The position numbers and the translations under genes are program-made. This document shows positions 17,332-24,587 of a stretch of 64,000 nt of DNA, in pieces (the first letter of the stretch is position 1; the number at the start of each line of letters is the position of its first letter). The stretch comes from Hyunsoonleella aestuarii (GTDB taxonomy: Bacteria; Bacteroidota; Bacteroidia; Flavobacteriales; Flavobacteriaceae): positions 1 to 64,000 of the forward strand of contig NZ_VAWB01000001.1 in the NCBI RefSeq assembly GCF_006148925.1. Reading direction: 5' to 3'. The notes under the pieces were generated by a model. It was not told where the DNA came from. It worked only from the letters and a program-made list of their open reading frames with translations, and did no database searches.

Positions 17332-17508
17332 ATGAAGATTAAAAAACTTTTAAGGCTAATAGCTTTAATACTTATGATTGCTTTAGCATCTATTTTACCG
17401 GTACCAATAACCTTTTACAGGAAAGACAATACTCCAAAATTCAAAATTGAACAGCTTGATAAAAAAGAAAATGATATTGAGAAAGATGATCTCAAAGAAC
17501 TTTTCTAA
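17332..17508 (+). CDS. Small single-pass membrane protein
   Basis: 58 aa from the ATG at 17332. The N-terminus is basic (MKIKKLLR), followed by one hydrophobic helix (about 9-27) and PVPITFYRKDN, with an acidic/basic C-terminal tail (DKKENDIEKDDLKELF). An earlier in-frame ATG at 17266 would put an unlikely hydrophobic extension in front. Short proteins of this form are common in Bacteroidota, with no known role. It ends 30 bases before the convergent M23 gene. Confidence 0.55.
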   Translation: MKIKKLLRLIALILMIALASILPVPITFYRKDNTPKFKIEQLDKKENDIEKDDLKELF

Positions 17509-17537
17509 AATTAGAATTAAAAAGAATCCAAAACGTA

Positions 17538-18227
17538 TTAAGCCAACTTCAAAATCAAGTTTGGGTCTGGGCAATTTTTTAAATAAAAATCTAAATCATT
17601 TTTACTACAAACACCTGGGTAGTCGCCAGTATAACTTTCAATATCTTTTATAATTTGAAAATGTAAATGTGGTGGGTAATCACCATTAACATCACTATCC
17701 CCTAACCTTGCAATACAATCTCCTTTTTTAAAAAACTGTCCAACTTTCAAATTCAAAATAGAATCCATACTCAAATGTCCATAAAGCGTATAAAATAGAA
17801 CATCCTTTATAACGTGTTTCAAAATAATCGTTGGTCCGTAATCACCATGATTTTTATTGTTTTTAAAACTATGTACCCGTGCATCAATTGGTGCATAAAT
17901 TGGCGTATTTGTTCCGCACCACAAGTCTATCCCTAAATGTACATTACGTTCGGTTTCTTGATTTATGTTAAAGTGATTACTACGTTGGTATATAGATCGA
18001 ATTTCATTGTAACCACCAAAAGCGACTAGTGCATGATGTAATTTTATATGAGAATTAACAAATCTAGATAGTGACTCAGAAGAAGAAGCATCAATTTTTT
18101 CAAGATTTGAATTATCGTAAGATAAGTCTAAATATATATATTTTGAATTTGGAATGGAAGTGTCTAAAACACGAAGAGGTGTTGAAGAAATTCTGGAAAG
18201 AAATTTTGCAAAGTCGTTTGAGTCCAT
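17538..18227 (-). CDS. M23 family peptidase without signal peptide
   Basis: 229 aa. The LytM/M23 metallopeptidase core spans about residues 90-200 with zinc ligands H97-x3-D101 (HLGID) and H187-x-H189 (HLH), plus the catalytic H151 in LYGHLS. The motif GDYGPTIILKH is typical. By family it cuts peptidoglycan cross-bridges. The N-terminal 90 residues have no signal peptide or membrane segment, which is unusual for an enzyme acting outside the cytoplasm. The same core is known fused to class III aminotransferases in related organisms. It may be cytoplasmic or act on another substrate. Confidence 0.82.
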   Translation of the reverse strand: MDSNDFAKFLSRISSTPLRVLDTSIPNSKYIYLDLSYDNSNLEKIDASSSESLSRFVNSHIKLHHALVAFGGYNEIRSIYQRSNHFNINQETERNVHLGIDLWCGTNTPIYAPIDARVHSFKNNKNHGDYGPTIILKHVIKDVLFYTLYGHLSMDSILNLKVGQFFKKGDCIARLGDSDVNGDYPPHLHFQIIKDIESYTGDYPGVCSKNDLDFYLKNCPDPNLILKLA

Positions 18228-18255
18228 ACTAAGTATTTCCTCAAAACTAAGAAAT

Positions 18256-19779
18256 CTATTGCATAACTACATTGCTGTACTTTGCATTTACTACTATCGT
18301 CTTACCGGAATCTAAACTCCCTGAAGAAAAAGAAGATGTGTTTTCTTTTGTTAATTTTTGTGGATGTGAAAAACGCGTTCGATCACCTTTATACTGCAAG
18401 TTGTATTTCACCTTAGGCAATGTAATAACAGCATCAGTATTTTGAAGAATAACATTTAGGTTTGTGAAAGCATCATCTATTTTATAAATTTTCAAATCTC
18501 CTATACTGCCATCAATAATTGCATTTCCTAATAGATTTTCAATTTCAACGTTTGATGAGTTTGCTGTTAACACCATTTGCTTTACGTTATTTAACTGGGC
18601 ATCTCTAACGTGATTGAGATTTAGCTCTCCAATATTCCATTGCACAACTTTAATTGGTGAATATGAAGCATTAATGGAAGTTAAACTTCCATTAATGCTA
18701 TGAGCTGTAAATTTTGTGTGCGATAAATCTGCTTTTAAATTATCGATGTTCGCTGCAAACTTTAGTTCACCATGTCTAACATTTACCTTAAGTTTAGCAT
18801 CTTTAGGCATTTTTATTTTAATCGTCTTTTTGACTTTAGAGTTATTTTTATGGTTTACTAACTTTTCAATTTTGTCTCTTCGTTTTTCGGTCAATTTTTG
18901 TCTTTCGGCATGCATTTTTTCCCTTTCATGAGCTAGCTTCTCTCTAACTTTAGCCCGCTCTTCTTGAATTTTTGCTTGACGCTGCGCTTGTACTTCTGTT
19001 CTTTCGGCGTGACGTTCCATCTGTTCGGCAAAACGTTCGCCCCAAGCCTCCATTTTTGCACCGTACTTTTCACCAAACTTTTCGCCCCATTCTTCCATCT
19101 CTTTACCATATTTCTCACCCCATTGTTCTCCAAATTTTTCACCCCAAGCTTCCATTTTTTCAGCAAATTCTTTTCCGAATTTGGACTCGAATTGCTTTGT
19201 GTATTCTTTTAAATACTTGTCACCATCTTTCTCATACGCTTTATAATCGAAATGGATTTTATTTAACCCTTCTGGCAACTCTGGTAACTCAGGCATTTCT
19301 GGCATCTCAGGCATTTCTGGCATTTCTGGCATTTCTGACATTTCGAAATTGGAATCAAAATTAAAGTCGAAATTCATTTCAGGCATATCGGCCAATTCAA
19401 ATTTTAATTCTTCTAAAACCGCTTTCACTGCATCACCATCAAAATCTCCATGATAAGCCCAAGTAGTATATCCTCTGCCTTTAGTTTTAATAGTGACATT
19501 ATCCGAGTCGGCATCAACATCAACATCCCAGTTTTTTAACGCTTCTTGTAATTCTTCCTTGCTTAATCCTTCTCCTTCTATATAAGCCTCAATCTCAATG
19601 GTATTTTTGTTCCAAGTGTCAAATTCAATATTACAGTGGCTTGTATTCAAATCTATAATCACATCTTTGTTTACCTTAATAGATTCTGATAATTTGGTTA
19701 ATTTTTCTTGACCAATTAAGCTTCCTGTTATTAGAAAACATAAGGTCAGTAGTTTCGATTTTATAATTGTCTTGTTCAT
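18256..19779 (-). CDS. Exported adhesin-like protein with inserted repeat/coiled-coil region
   Basis: 507 aa from the ATG at 19779, which gives a clean signal peptide (1-23, ending LIGQ). A start at 19809 would overlap the anti-sigma gene by 20 bases. Residues 27-105 and about 320-507 look like the two parts of a DUF4097-type beta-helical putative adhesin domain. Between them lies an MPE tripeptide tract (about 147-170), then repeats of the type (M)EAWGEKFGE (about 207-252) and a very charged helical coiled coil (about 253-310). It is last in the sigma/anti-sigma operon, 10 bases after the anti-sigma gene, and is therefore likely its regulated output. Confidence 0.78.
   Translation of the reverse strand: MNKTIIKSKLLTLCFLITGSLIGQEKLTKLSESIKVNKDVIIDLNTSHCNIEFDTWNKNTIEIEAYIEGEGLSKEELQEALKNWDVDVDADSDNVTIKTKGRGYTTWAYHGDFDGDAVKAVLEELKFELADMPEMNFDFNFDSNFEMSEMPEMPEMPEMPEMPELPELPEGLNKIHFDYKAYEKDGDKYLKEYTKQFESKFGKEFAEKMEAWGEKFGEQWGEKYGKEMEEWGEKFGEKYGAKMEAWGERFAEQMERHAERTEVQAQRQAKIQEERAKVREKLAHEREKMHAERQKLTEKRRDKIEKLVNHKNNSKVKKTIKIKMPKDAKLKVNVRHGELKFAANIDNLKADLSHTKFTAHSINGSLTSINASYSPIKVVQWNIGELNLNHVRDAQLNNVKQMVLTANSSNVEIENLLGNAIIDGSIGDLKIYKIDDAFTNLNVILQNTDAVITLPKVKYNLQYKGDRTRFSHPQKLTKENTSSFSSGSLDSGKTIVVNAKYSNVVMQ
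19291..19345 (-). repeat. Short in-frame tandem repeat encoding MPE tripeptides
   Basis: A near-perfect 9-base unit (GGCATTTCT/GGCATCTCA on the plus strand) is repeated about five times inside the adhesin-like gene. It encodes the (E)MPEMPEMP run. Changes of whole units would keep the reading frame. Confidence 0.85.
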
Positions 19780-19789
19780 TTTTTGATTT

Positions 19790-20362
19790 TTAGATTGATT
19801 GTGATACATCAGATATAGTATCTTCAGTATCTAGTTCTTTTAATTGCTCACGCAAACGATACAATAGGTTTAAGCGAAACTTTAAATTATCAATTAAGGC
19901 GTTCACCGTTAATTCGCTTGGACCAGATTCTGTTAATTCCAAAGACAAGTTTTCGTATTCTTTGTTCAATTCACTTAACTGCAACAAATAGCCATCATAC
20001 AAATCCTTAGTCTCTGAAGTTGGCTTCATTTTAGAAAGCTCTAAATTGATAGTTGCCAAATAATAATCTTCTACTTTTTTAAGTCCAGGAGATACATCAC
20101 CTAACGTTTTTGTTTTAACAACCTCTGTGGTTGCTATCTTAGGTGTATCAACTATTTCTGGTTGAAAATAGGTATATGCACCAAAACTGATTCCCAAGAG
20201 TATAATGACGCTTGCCGCTATATTGAGCCAATAAAATTTAGGCTTGGGTTTTGATGGCAATGCAGCATCTAGTTTAATAAGGAATCTTTCCTCATGGTTT
20301 TTAGGCATTTTCTCATCACTCGAGATTTCTTTTTTAAACATATCTCTAATATCCTGTGCCAT
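19790..20362 (-). CDS. Putative anti-sigma factor (membrane protein)
   Basis: 190 aa. A cytoplasmic N-terminus (1-42, with HEERFLIKLDAALP as a likely sigma-binding helix) is followed by one membrane helix (about 44-62) and a periplasmic helical part (about 90-185) that is predicted coiled coil. No zinc-binding HxxxCxxC motif is present, so it is not a classic ZAS anti-sigma factor. The start overlaps the end of the sigma gene by 17 bases, typical for sigma/anti-sigma pairs. The assignment rests on position and topology. Confidence 0.72.
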   Translation of the reverse strand: MAQDIRDMFKKEISSDEKMPKNHEERFLIKLDAALPSKPKPKFYWLNIAASVIILLGISFGAYTYFQPEIVDTPKIATTEVVKTKTLGDVSPGLKKVEDYYLATINLELSKMKPTSETKDLYDGYLLQLSELNKEYENLSLELTESGPSELTVNALIDNLKFRLNLLYRLREQLKELDTEDTISDVSQSI

Positions 20363-20897
20363 TTGTCTTTGGTATTAATTGTTCTTTAAGTTTCGCTTTA
20401 CCTCTAGATAATTGAGTTCTCGATGCCACCTCTGAAATCCCCAAAATTTCCGAAATCTCTTGATGATCGTATCCTTCAATTAAATAAAGCATCACTACGT
20501 ATTGATACTTTTCTGGTAAATTATGTATCGCCACTTTAACTTCTTTTAATGTAATAGCGTCTTCTACTAACCATTTGTCGTCATCTGCAGTATCAATTAC
20601 TTTAAGGTGCACCTCATCTAACTCAACTAAACGTTGCTTTTTAGATTTTAAATAGTCGATACTTTTATTAACAACAATACGTTTTAACCATGCCCCAAAA
20701 GTTACTTTTGCTTTATATTGATCAAGTTTTGTGAAAGCTTTAATAAAAGATTCTTGAACAACATCTTCAGCATCGGCAGCATCTTTCAAAAAACGTTTAG
20801 CAACAATATACATTCCATCGCAGTACTGGTTGTATAACTGCATTTGTGCCTTACGATTGTTTTGTTTACATTTTTCTATAATGTCAACTTGAAACAT
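20346..20897 (-). CDS. ECF RNA polymerase sigma factor (RpoE-like)
   Basis: 183 aa. Region 2 is at about 15-85 (YNQYCDGMYIVAKRFLKDAADAEDVVQESFIKAF). Region 4 is at about 118-172 (LPEKYQYVVMLYLIEGYDHQEISEILGISEVASRTQL). It heads a three-gene operon with a membrane anti-sigma factor and the repeat-rich exported protein. A bipartite element TGCAACA-N15-CGTCTTTA lies 36-65 bases upstream and looks like an autoregulatory ECF promoter. Confidence 0.93.
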   Translation of the reverse strand: MFQVDIIEKCKQNNRKAQMQLYNQYCDGMYIVAKRFLKDAADAEDVVQESFIKAFTKLDQYKAKVTFGAWLKRIVVNKSIDYLKSKKQRLVELDEVHLKVIDTADDDKWLVEDAITLKEVKVAIHNLPEKYQYVVMLYLIEGYDHQEISEILGISEVASRTQLSRGKAKLKEQLIPKTNGTGY

Positions 20898-20933
20898 GCG
20901 AATAATTACTTTTGGTTTAAGTTAGTTCGTTTT

Positions 20934-20962
20934 AAAGACGACAAAAAAAACAGAGTGTTGCA
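20934..20962 (-). promoter_or_regulatory. Candidate autoregulatory ECF promoter
   Basis: The minus strand reads TGCAACA (20962-20956), 15 bases, CGTCTTT (20940-20934), upstream of the sigma gene at 20897. The same two blocks with 14 bases between them precede the sigma gene at 54224. Confidence 0.6.
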
Positions 20963-21070
20963 AAAAGGAGTCTTTTTTTTCTATCTATAACAAAACTAAA
21001 TAAATATACGTTTGCATTTTATTAATTGATTGTATTTAAATTATATTTATACTTATAAAATTTTGATTGT

Positions 21071-21625
21071 ATGAACACCTTCTTAAAACGTATTATAGTC
21101 TTATTATTTTTTGTTGCAATTGGTGTTTTTACTTACTCCTATTTTAATGATGGTCTTCAAAAACCTAAGAGTCCTAAAAAGACTGTGAGCTTTAAAGTTG
21201 ATGATTTAAAACTAGAGGTTTTCTACAATCGACCTTCAAAACGAAACCGTCAGATTTTTGGTGCTCTGGTGCCTTACGACAAGGTTTGGCGCACGGGAGC
21301 AAATGAAGCCACGACATTCGAAACAAACAAAGCTTTAAAAATTGGTAATGATTCACTTCAAGCAGGTAAATACACGCTTTGGACAATTCCTAATGATACA
21401 GTATGGCATGTTATTTTTAACAAAAAACAATATGAATGGGGTGTTAACAATGAAACATTAGAACCTATGCGCGAACCTGCTTTTGATGCCATAAATATTA
21501 CTGTTCCTGTGCATAAAATTAATGGTATTGTGGAGCAATTTACAATTGCTTTCGATAATTCCACCGATAATCTCGTTCTAACAATGGCTTGGGACGATGT
21601 AAAAATTGAAGTACCCCTAAAGTAA
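21071..21625 (+). CDS. DUF2911 domain-containing membrane-anchored protein
   Basis: 184 aa. One N-terminal hydrophobic helix (about 7-25) acts as a signal anchor and is followed by a DUF2911 domain. The domain carries VWRTGANEATTF and the AGKYTLWTIP stretch, paralogous to the protein at 476-1003 (VWRTGANEAPS, AGEYSLFTIP). Here the anchor appears uncleaved, while the other copy has a cleavable signal. It stands alone, between the divergent sigma gene and meaB. Function unknown. Confidence 0.82.
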   Translation: MNTFLKRIIVLLFFVAIGVFTYSYFNDGLQKPKSPKKTVSFKVDDLKLEVFYNRPSKRNRQIFGALVPYDKVWRTGANEATTFETNKALKIGNDSLQAGKYTLWTIPNDTVWHVIFNKKQYEWGVNNETLEPMREPAFDAINITVPVHKINGIVEQFTIAFDNSTDNLVLTMAWDDVKIEVPLK

Positions 21626-21677
21626 TATATTAAGCTAGTGAAATAAAATTGTAACTTAGACAAACATTAGCAAATTC

Positions 21678-22748
21678 GTGGCAAAGCAAAACACATCGGC
21701 TTTAAATGAGAATAAAGGAGTTTCAGAACCTGAAATAACCAATACCCCTTTGGTTAACTCAATACAGGAAAAACGTCAAAAAAAAATACAGAATGATGCT
21801 CTGGTTGCTTCCATATTAAATAAAGATATTACAGCATTAAGCAGGGCAATTACTTTGGTTGAAAGTAAAAACCCCAAACATGCTAAAGATGCTAAAACTA
21901 TTATTAAGAGTTGCCTTCCTCATGCCAACAAATCTATTAGAATTGGTATAACTGGAGTGCCAGGAGTCGGGAAGAGTACTTTTATTGAAGCCTTTGGCTC
22001 TCATTTAACAGCAATAGGCAAACGTGTTGCCGTTTTAGCTATTGATCCCAGTAGCTCCATTACTAAAGGTAGTATTTTAGGTGATAAAACTAGAATGGAG
22101 GCTTTAGTAAAAGATAAAAATGCTTTTATTAGGCCATCTGCCTCGGGAGAAGCTTTGGGAGGTGTAGCTCGAAAAACAAGAGAGACCATTATTTTGTGTG
22201 AAGCCGCAGGTTTTGATATTATTATTATCGAAACCGTTGGTGTTGGACAGAGTGAAACAACGGTTCATAGTATGGTAGATTTCTTTTTACTTTTAAAACT
22301 GGCTGGAGCTGGAGATGAACTACAAGGCATTAAACGTGGGATTATTGAAATGGCCGATGCCATAGCAATTAATAAAGCAGATGGCGATAACTTAAAACCG
22401 GCAAAATTAGCCAAAGTAGAATTTAATAGAGCGCTACATCTATATCCTGAAAAATCATCGCATTGGCAACCAACAGTAACCTTATGCAGCGCCCTAAATA
22501 ATGAAGGAATTGATACTATCTGGAATGTTATTCAGGAATATATAGAAATGACTAAAACCAATGGATTTTTTGATATTAAAAGACAAGAGCAAAATAAATA
22601 TTGGTTGATACAAACTATTGAAGCACAGTTGAAATCTAATTTTTTTAACAAAACTGAAATAAAAAAAGCTTTAAAACAACAACTGGAACTTATTGAAAGA
22701 AATGAAACCACACCTTTTGCTGCGGCAGATTATTTACTCAATCTATAA
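21678..22748 (+). CDS. meaB: MeaB-type GTPase, methylmalonyl-CoA mutase chaperone
   Basis: 356 aa G3E-family GTPase that loads and protects adenosylcobalamin-dependent methylmalonyl-CoA mutase. The P-loop is GVPGVGKST near residue 98. The Walker B-type segment IIIIETVGVGQSET and the base-recognition AINKADGDN are present, as is the AVLAIDPSSSITKGSILGDKTRM signature of MeaB. The start is GTG at 21678. The mutase itself is not in the window. Its 3' end overlaps the convergent epimerase gene by 6 bases. Confidence 0.92.
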   Translation: MAKQNTSALNENKGVSEPEITNTPLVNSIQEKRQKKIQNDALVASILNKDITALSRAITLVESKNPKHAKDAKTIIKSCLPHANKSIRIGITGVPGVGKSTFIEAFGSHLTAIGKRVAVLAIDPSSSITKGSILGDKTRMEALVKDKNAFIRPSASGEALGGVARKTRETIILCEAAGFDIIIIETVGVGQSETTVHSMVDFFLLLKLAGAGDELQGIKRGIIEMADAIAINKADGDNLKPAKLAKVEFNRALHLYPEKSSHWQPTVTLCSALNNEGIDTIWNVIQEYIEMTKTNGFFDIKRQEQNKYWLIQTIEAQLKSNFFNKTEIKKALKQQLELIERNETTPFAAADYLLNL

Positions 22749-23684
22749 AAAGTTTTCTTTATACCAGTTTAATTGACTTTGAACGGCTTCTAACAAACTT
22801 GTTGTAGGGTTGTAATTTAATAATCTTCGCGCTTTATTAATATTAGCGCACGTGCGCAATTGATCCCCTGGACGTTTGGGAATAATATTTAAAGTAATCT
22901 TTTTTCCTAAAACCTTTTCAACAGCCTCAATACCTTGTTTGGTAGTATATTCTTTTTCTGTACCAATGTTTACAATTTCACCATCTAAAACATGCTCATT
23001 ACCAACAACACTAACAATACCGTCAACAATATCGTCAACATAGGTGAAACTTCTTAAATGTTTATCACTACCTTCAAATAGTGGAAATGCTTCATTATTT
23101 ACTCCAGCTGAAATGAGCTTTGTAAACATTTTTTCAGGACGCTCTCTGGGTCCAATTACCGAATACAAACGCAGTGAACATGAATTTAAAAGATCTTCTC
23201 TACTTTTTTGTAAGACCAATTGCTCTGCAGTTAGTTTAGTTACACCATAGTAAGATGCTGGTTTCGGAGCTTGATCCTCGGAAAAGGTAGCTTCTAAACC
23301 ATAGACCGAAGACGTCCCTATATTAATAAATAACTTGAGATCTTTAAGACCTAAAGCATAATCCAACAAGTTTTTGGTAGCCAAAATATTATTAACGAAA
23401 TAATCTTTGAATCTATTGGTTGAAGAAATGCCAGGTTGTGCCGCGAAATGAAAAATATAATTTATATCATCTGGCAAAGCATCAGCTAAATTAGAATCAT
23501 TTAAATCCTTATTAATTATTGAAATGCCTTTCAAATTTAGCGTTCTTTCATTTAATCGTTTTAACCCAATATCATAATGAGAAGAAAAGTTATCTATTCC
23601 AATAACGGTATATCCTAAGCTTTTAAATCGCTCTGCCGTATGAGATCCAATAAAGCCAGCGGCTCCTGTTATTAATATTTTCAT
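22743..23684 (-). CDS. NAD-dependent epimerase/dehydratase (extended SDR)
   Basis: 313 aa nucleotide-sugar SDR. The NAD-binding GAAGFIGSH is at 7-15. The catalytic triad region SSVYGLE ... YYGVTK supplies Ser/Tyr/Lys. The sequence ASINKARRLLNYNPTTSL-like end (NINKARRLLNYNP) and the RPGDQLRTCANI segment resemble UDP-glucuronate and UDP-glucose 4-epimerases. The exact sugar cannot be assigned. Neighbouring genes (PAP2 phosphatase) fit envelope glycan metabolism. It is cotranscribed with the PAP2 gene 30 bases upstream. Confidence 0.87.
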   Translation of the reverse strand: MKILITGAAGFIGSHTAERFKSLGYTVIGIDNFSSHYDIGLKRLNERTLNLKGISIINKDLNDSNLADALPDDINYIFHFAAQPGISSTNRFKDYFVNNILATKNLLDYALGLKDLKLFINIGTSSVYGLEATFSEDQAPKPASYYGVTKLTAEQLVLQKSREDLLNSCSLRLYSVIGPRERPEKMFTKLISAGVNNEAFPLFEGSDKHLRSFTYVDDIVDGIVSVVGNEHVLDGEIVNIGTEKEYTTKQGIEAVEKVLGKKITLNIIPKRPGDQLRTCANINKARRLLNYNPTTSLLEAVQSQLNWYKENFL

Positions 23685-23714
23685 TTAAAGAATGGGGTTA
23701 ACATTTTTTGGGGT

Positions 23715-24290
23715 TTAGTAATATTGAGAAGTATACTTGCTTAAAAGATATCGAGATATTTTAAAAAATATAAATCCAGAAATAGCTCCGAAAGCTAGGC
23801 CGCATACAATATCCAAAGGGTAATGTACGCCTACATAAATTCTGCTATAAGCAACCGTAGAACTCCAAAATAATAAGAAAAAAATTAGATTTCTAAAATA
23901 TGGACGCAACAACAATCCTGCAAAAACTGCAACTGCCATGGAGTTTGATGAATGTCCAGAGAAAAAACCATAACGACCACATCGAACAGCTATAAAGCGC
24001 ATTTGATCCATCACACCTTCTGCCCCGCATGGTCTTGGGCGTTTAAATCCAAGCTTAAAAGCATTAGTTATCTGGTCTGTGAACGTAATCATCAATGCAA
24101 TAACAACTACAAAGATTAATAATGATTTCATGCCATATTTTTTATAAAGCAAATACAGTAATACCCCATAAAAAGGTATAAAAGTTAATTTGTTTGTAAT
24201 TATTAGCCATAATTTATCCCATGTTGAAGACCCTAGATTATTTAAGTAAAGAAACAATTCTGTATCTAAATGTAAAATTTGATCGAGCAT
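23715..24290 (-). CDS. PAP2 family membrane phosphatase
   Basis: 191 aa with about five or six membrane helices and the three acid-phosphatase motifs: KLGFKRPRP (motif 1), FSGHSSNS (motif 2, where S-G-H is conserved) and SRIYVGVHYPLD (motif 3). Family members dephosphorylate lipid phosphates such as undecaprenyl pyrophosphate or phosphatidate. The specific lipid is not determined. It lies between the small acidic gene and the epimerase gene on one strand. Confidence 0.9.
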   Translation of the reverse strand: MLDQILHLDTELFLYLNNLGSSTWDKLWLIITNKLTFIPFYGVLLYLLYKKYGMKSLLIFVVVIALMITFTDQITNAFKLGFKRPRPCGAEGVMDQMRFIAVRCGRYGFFSGHSSNSMAVAVFAGLLLRPYFRNLIFFLLFWSSTVAYSRIYVGVHYPLDIVCGLAFGAISGFIFFKISRYLLSKYTSQYY

Positions 24291-24307
24291 ATTACCTTAA
24301 AAAATAA

Positions 24308-24535
24308 TTAATCTTCGTATTTAGAAATTTCGGCATCATAAAACTCAGTTGCCAATTTTATAGCATTTTGAGTTTCGTTTTCTAATTCTTTCTGATCTTC
24401 TATATCAAAATCTTCAAACCATTCAACTTCATCATTTTCGAGATTGATTATAAATCGCGGAAATTCGGTATGTATAACAAAAATAGCGTCAGGGTACTCT
24501 GTATTATCACCTAATATAAATTTTGGAAGTGTCAT
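24308..24535 (-). CDS. Small acidic conserved hypothetical protein
   Basis: 75 aa and strongly acidic, with no signal peptide or membrane segment. It has two halves: a beta-rich N-terminus (FILGDNTEYPDAIFVIHTEFPRFIINL) and an acidic helix from residue 46 on. It is probably a cytoplasmic single-domain protein. I know of no function. It is 18 bases upstream of the PAP2 gene and on the same strand, so likely cotranscribed. Confidence 0.7.
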   Translation of the reverse strand: MTLPKFILGDNTEYPDAIFVIHTEFPRFIINLENDEVEWFEDFDIEDQKELENETQNAIKLATEFYDAEISKYED

Positions 24536-24587
24536 TTAGTTTTGTTGTTATTTTTATACTCAGATAAGTAACAAATTTATAAGAAAT

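Noticed and set aside
18964-19364. Long open frames on the plus strand opposite the adhesin-like gene
   Set aside because: They are by-products of the repetitive Glu/Gly/Lys-rich coding sequence on the minus strand, with no start context or domain.
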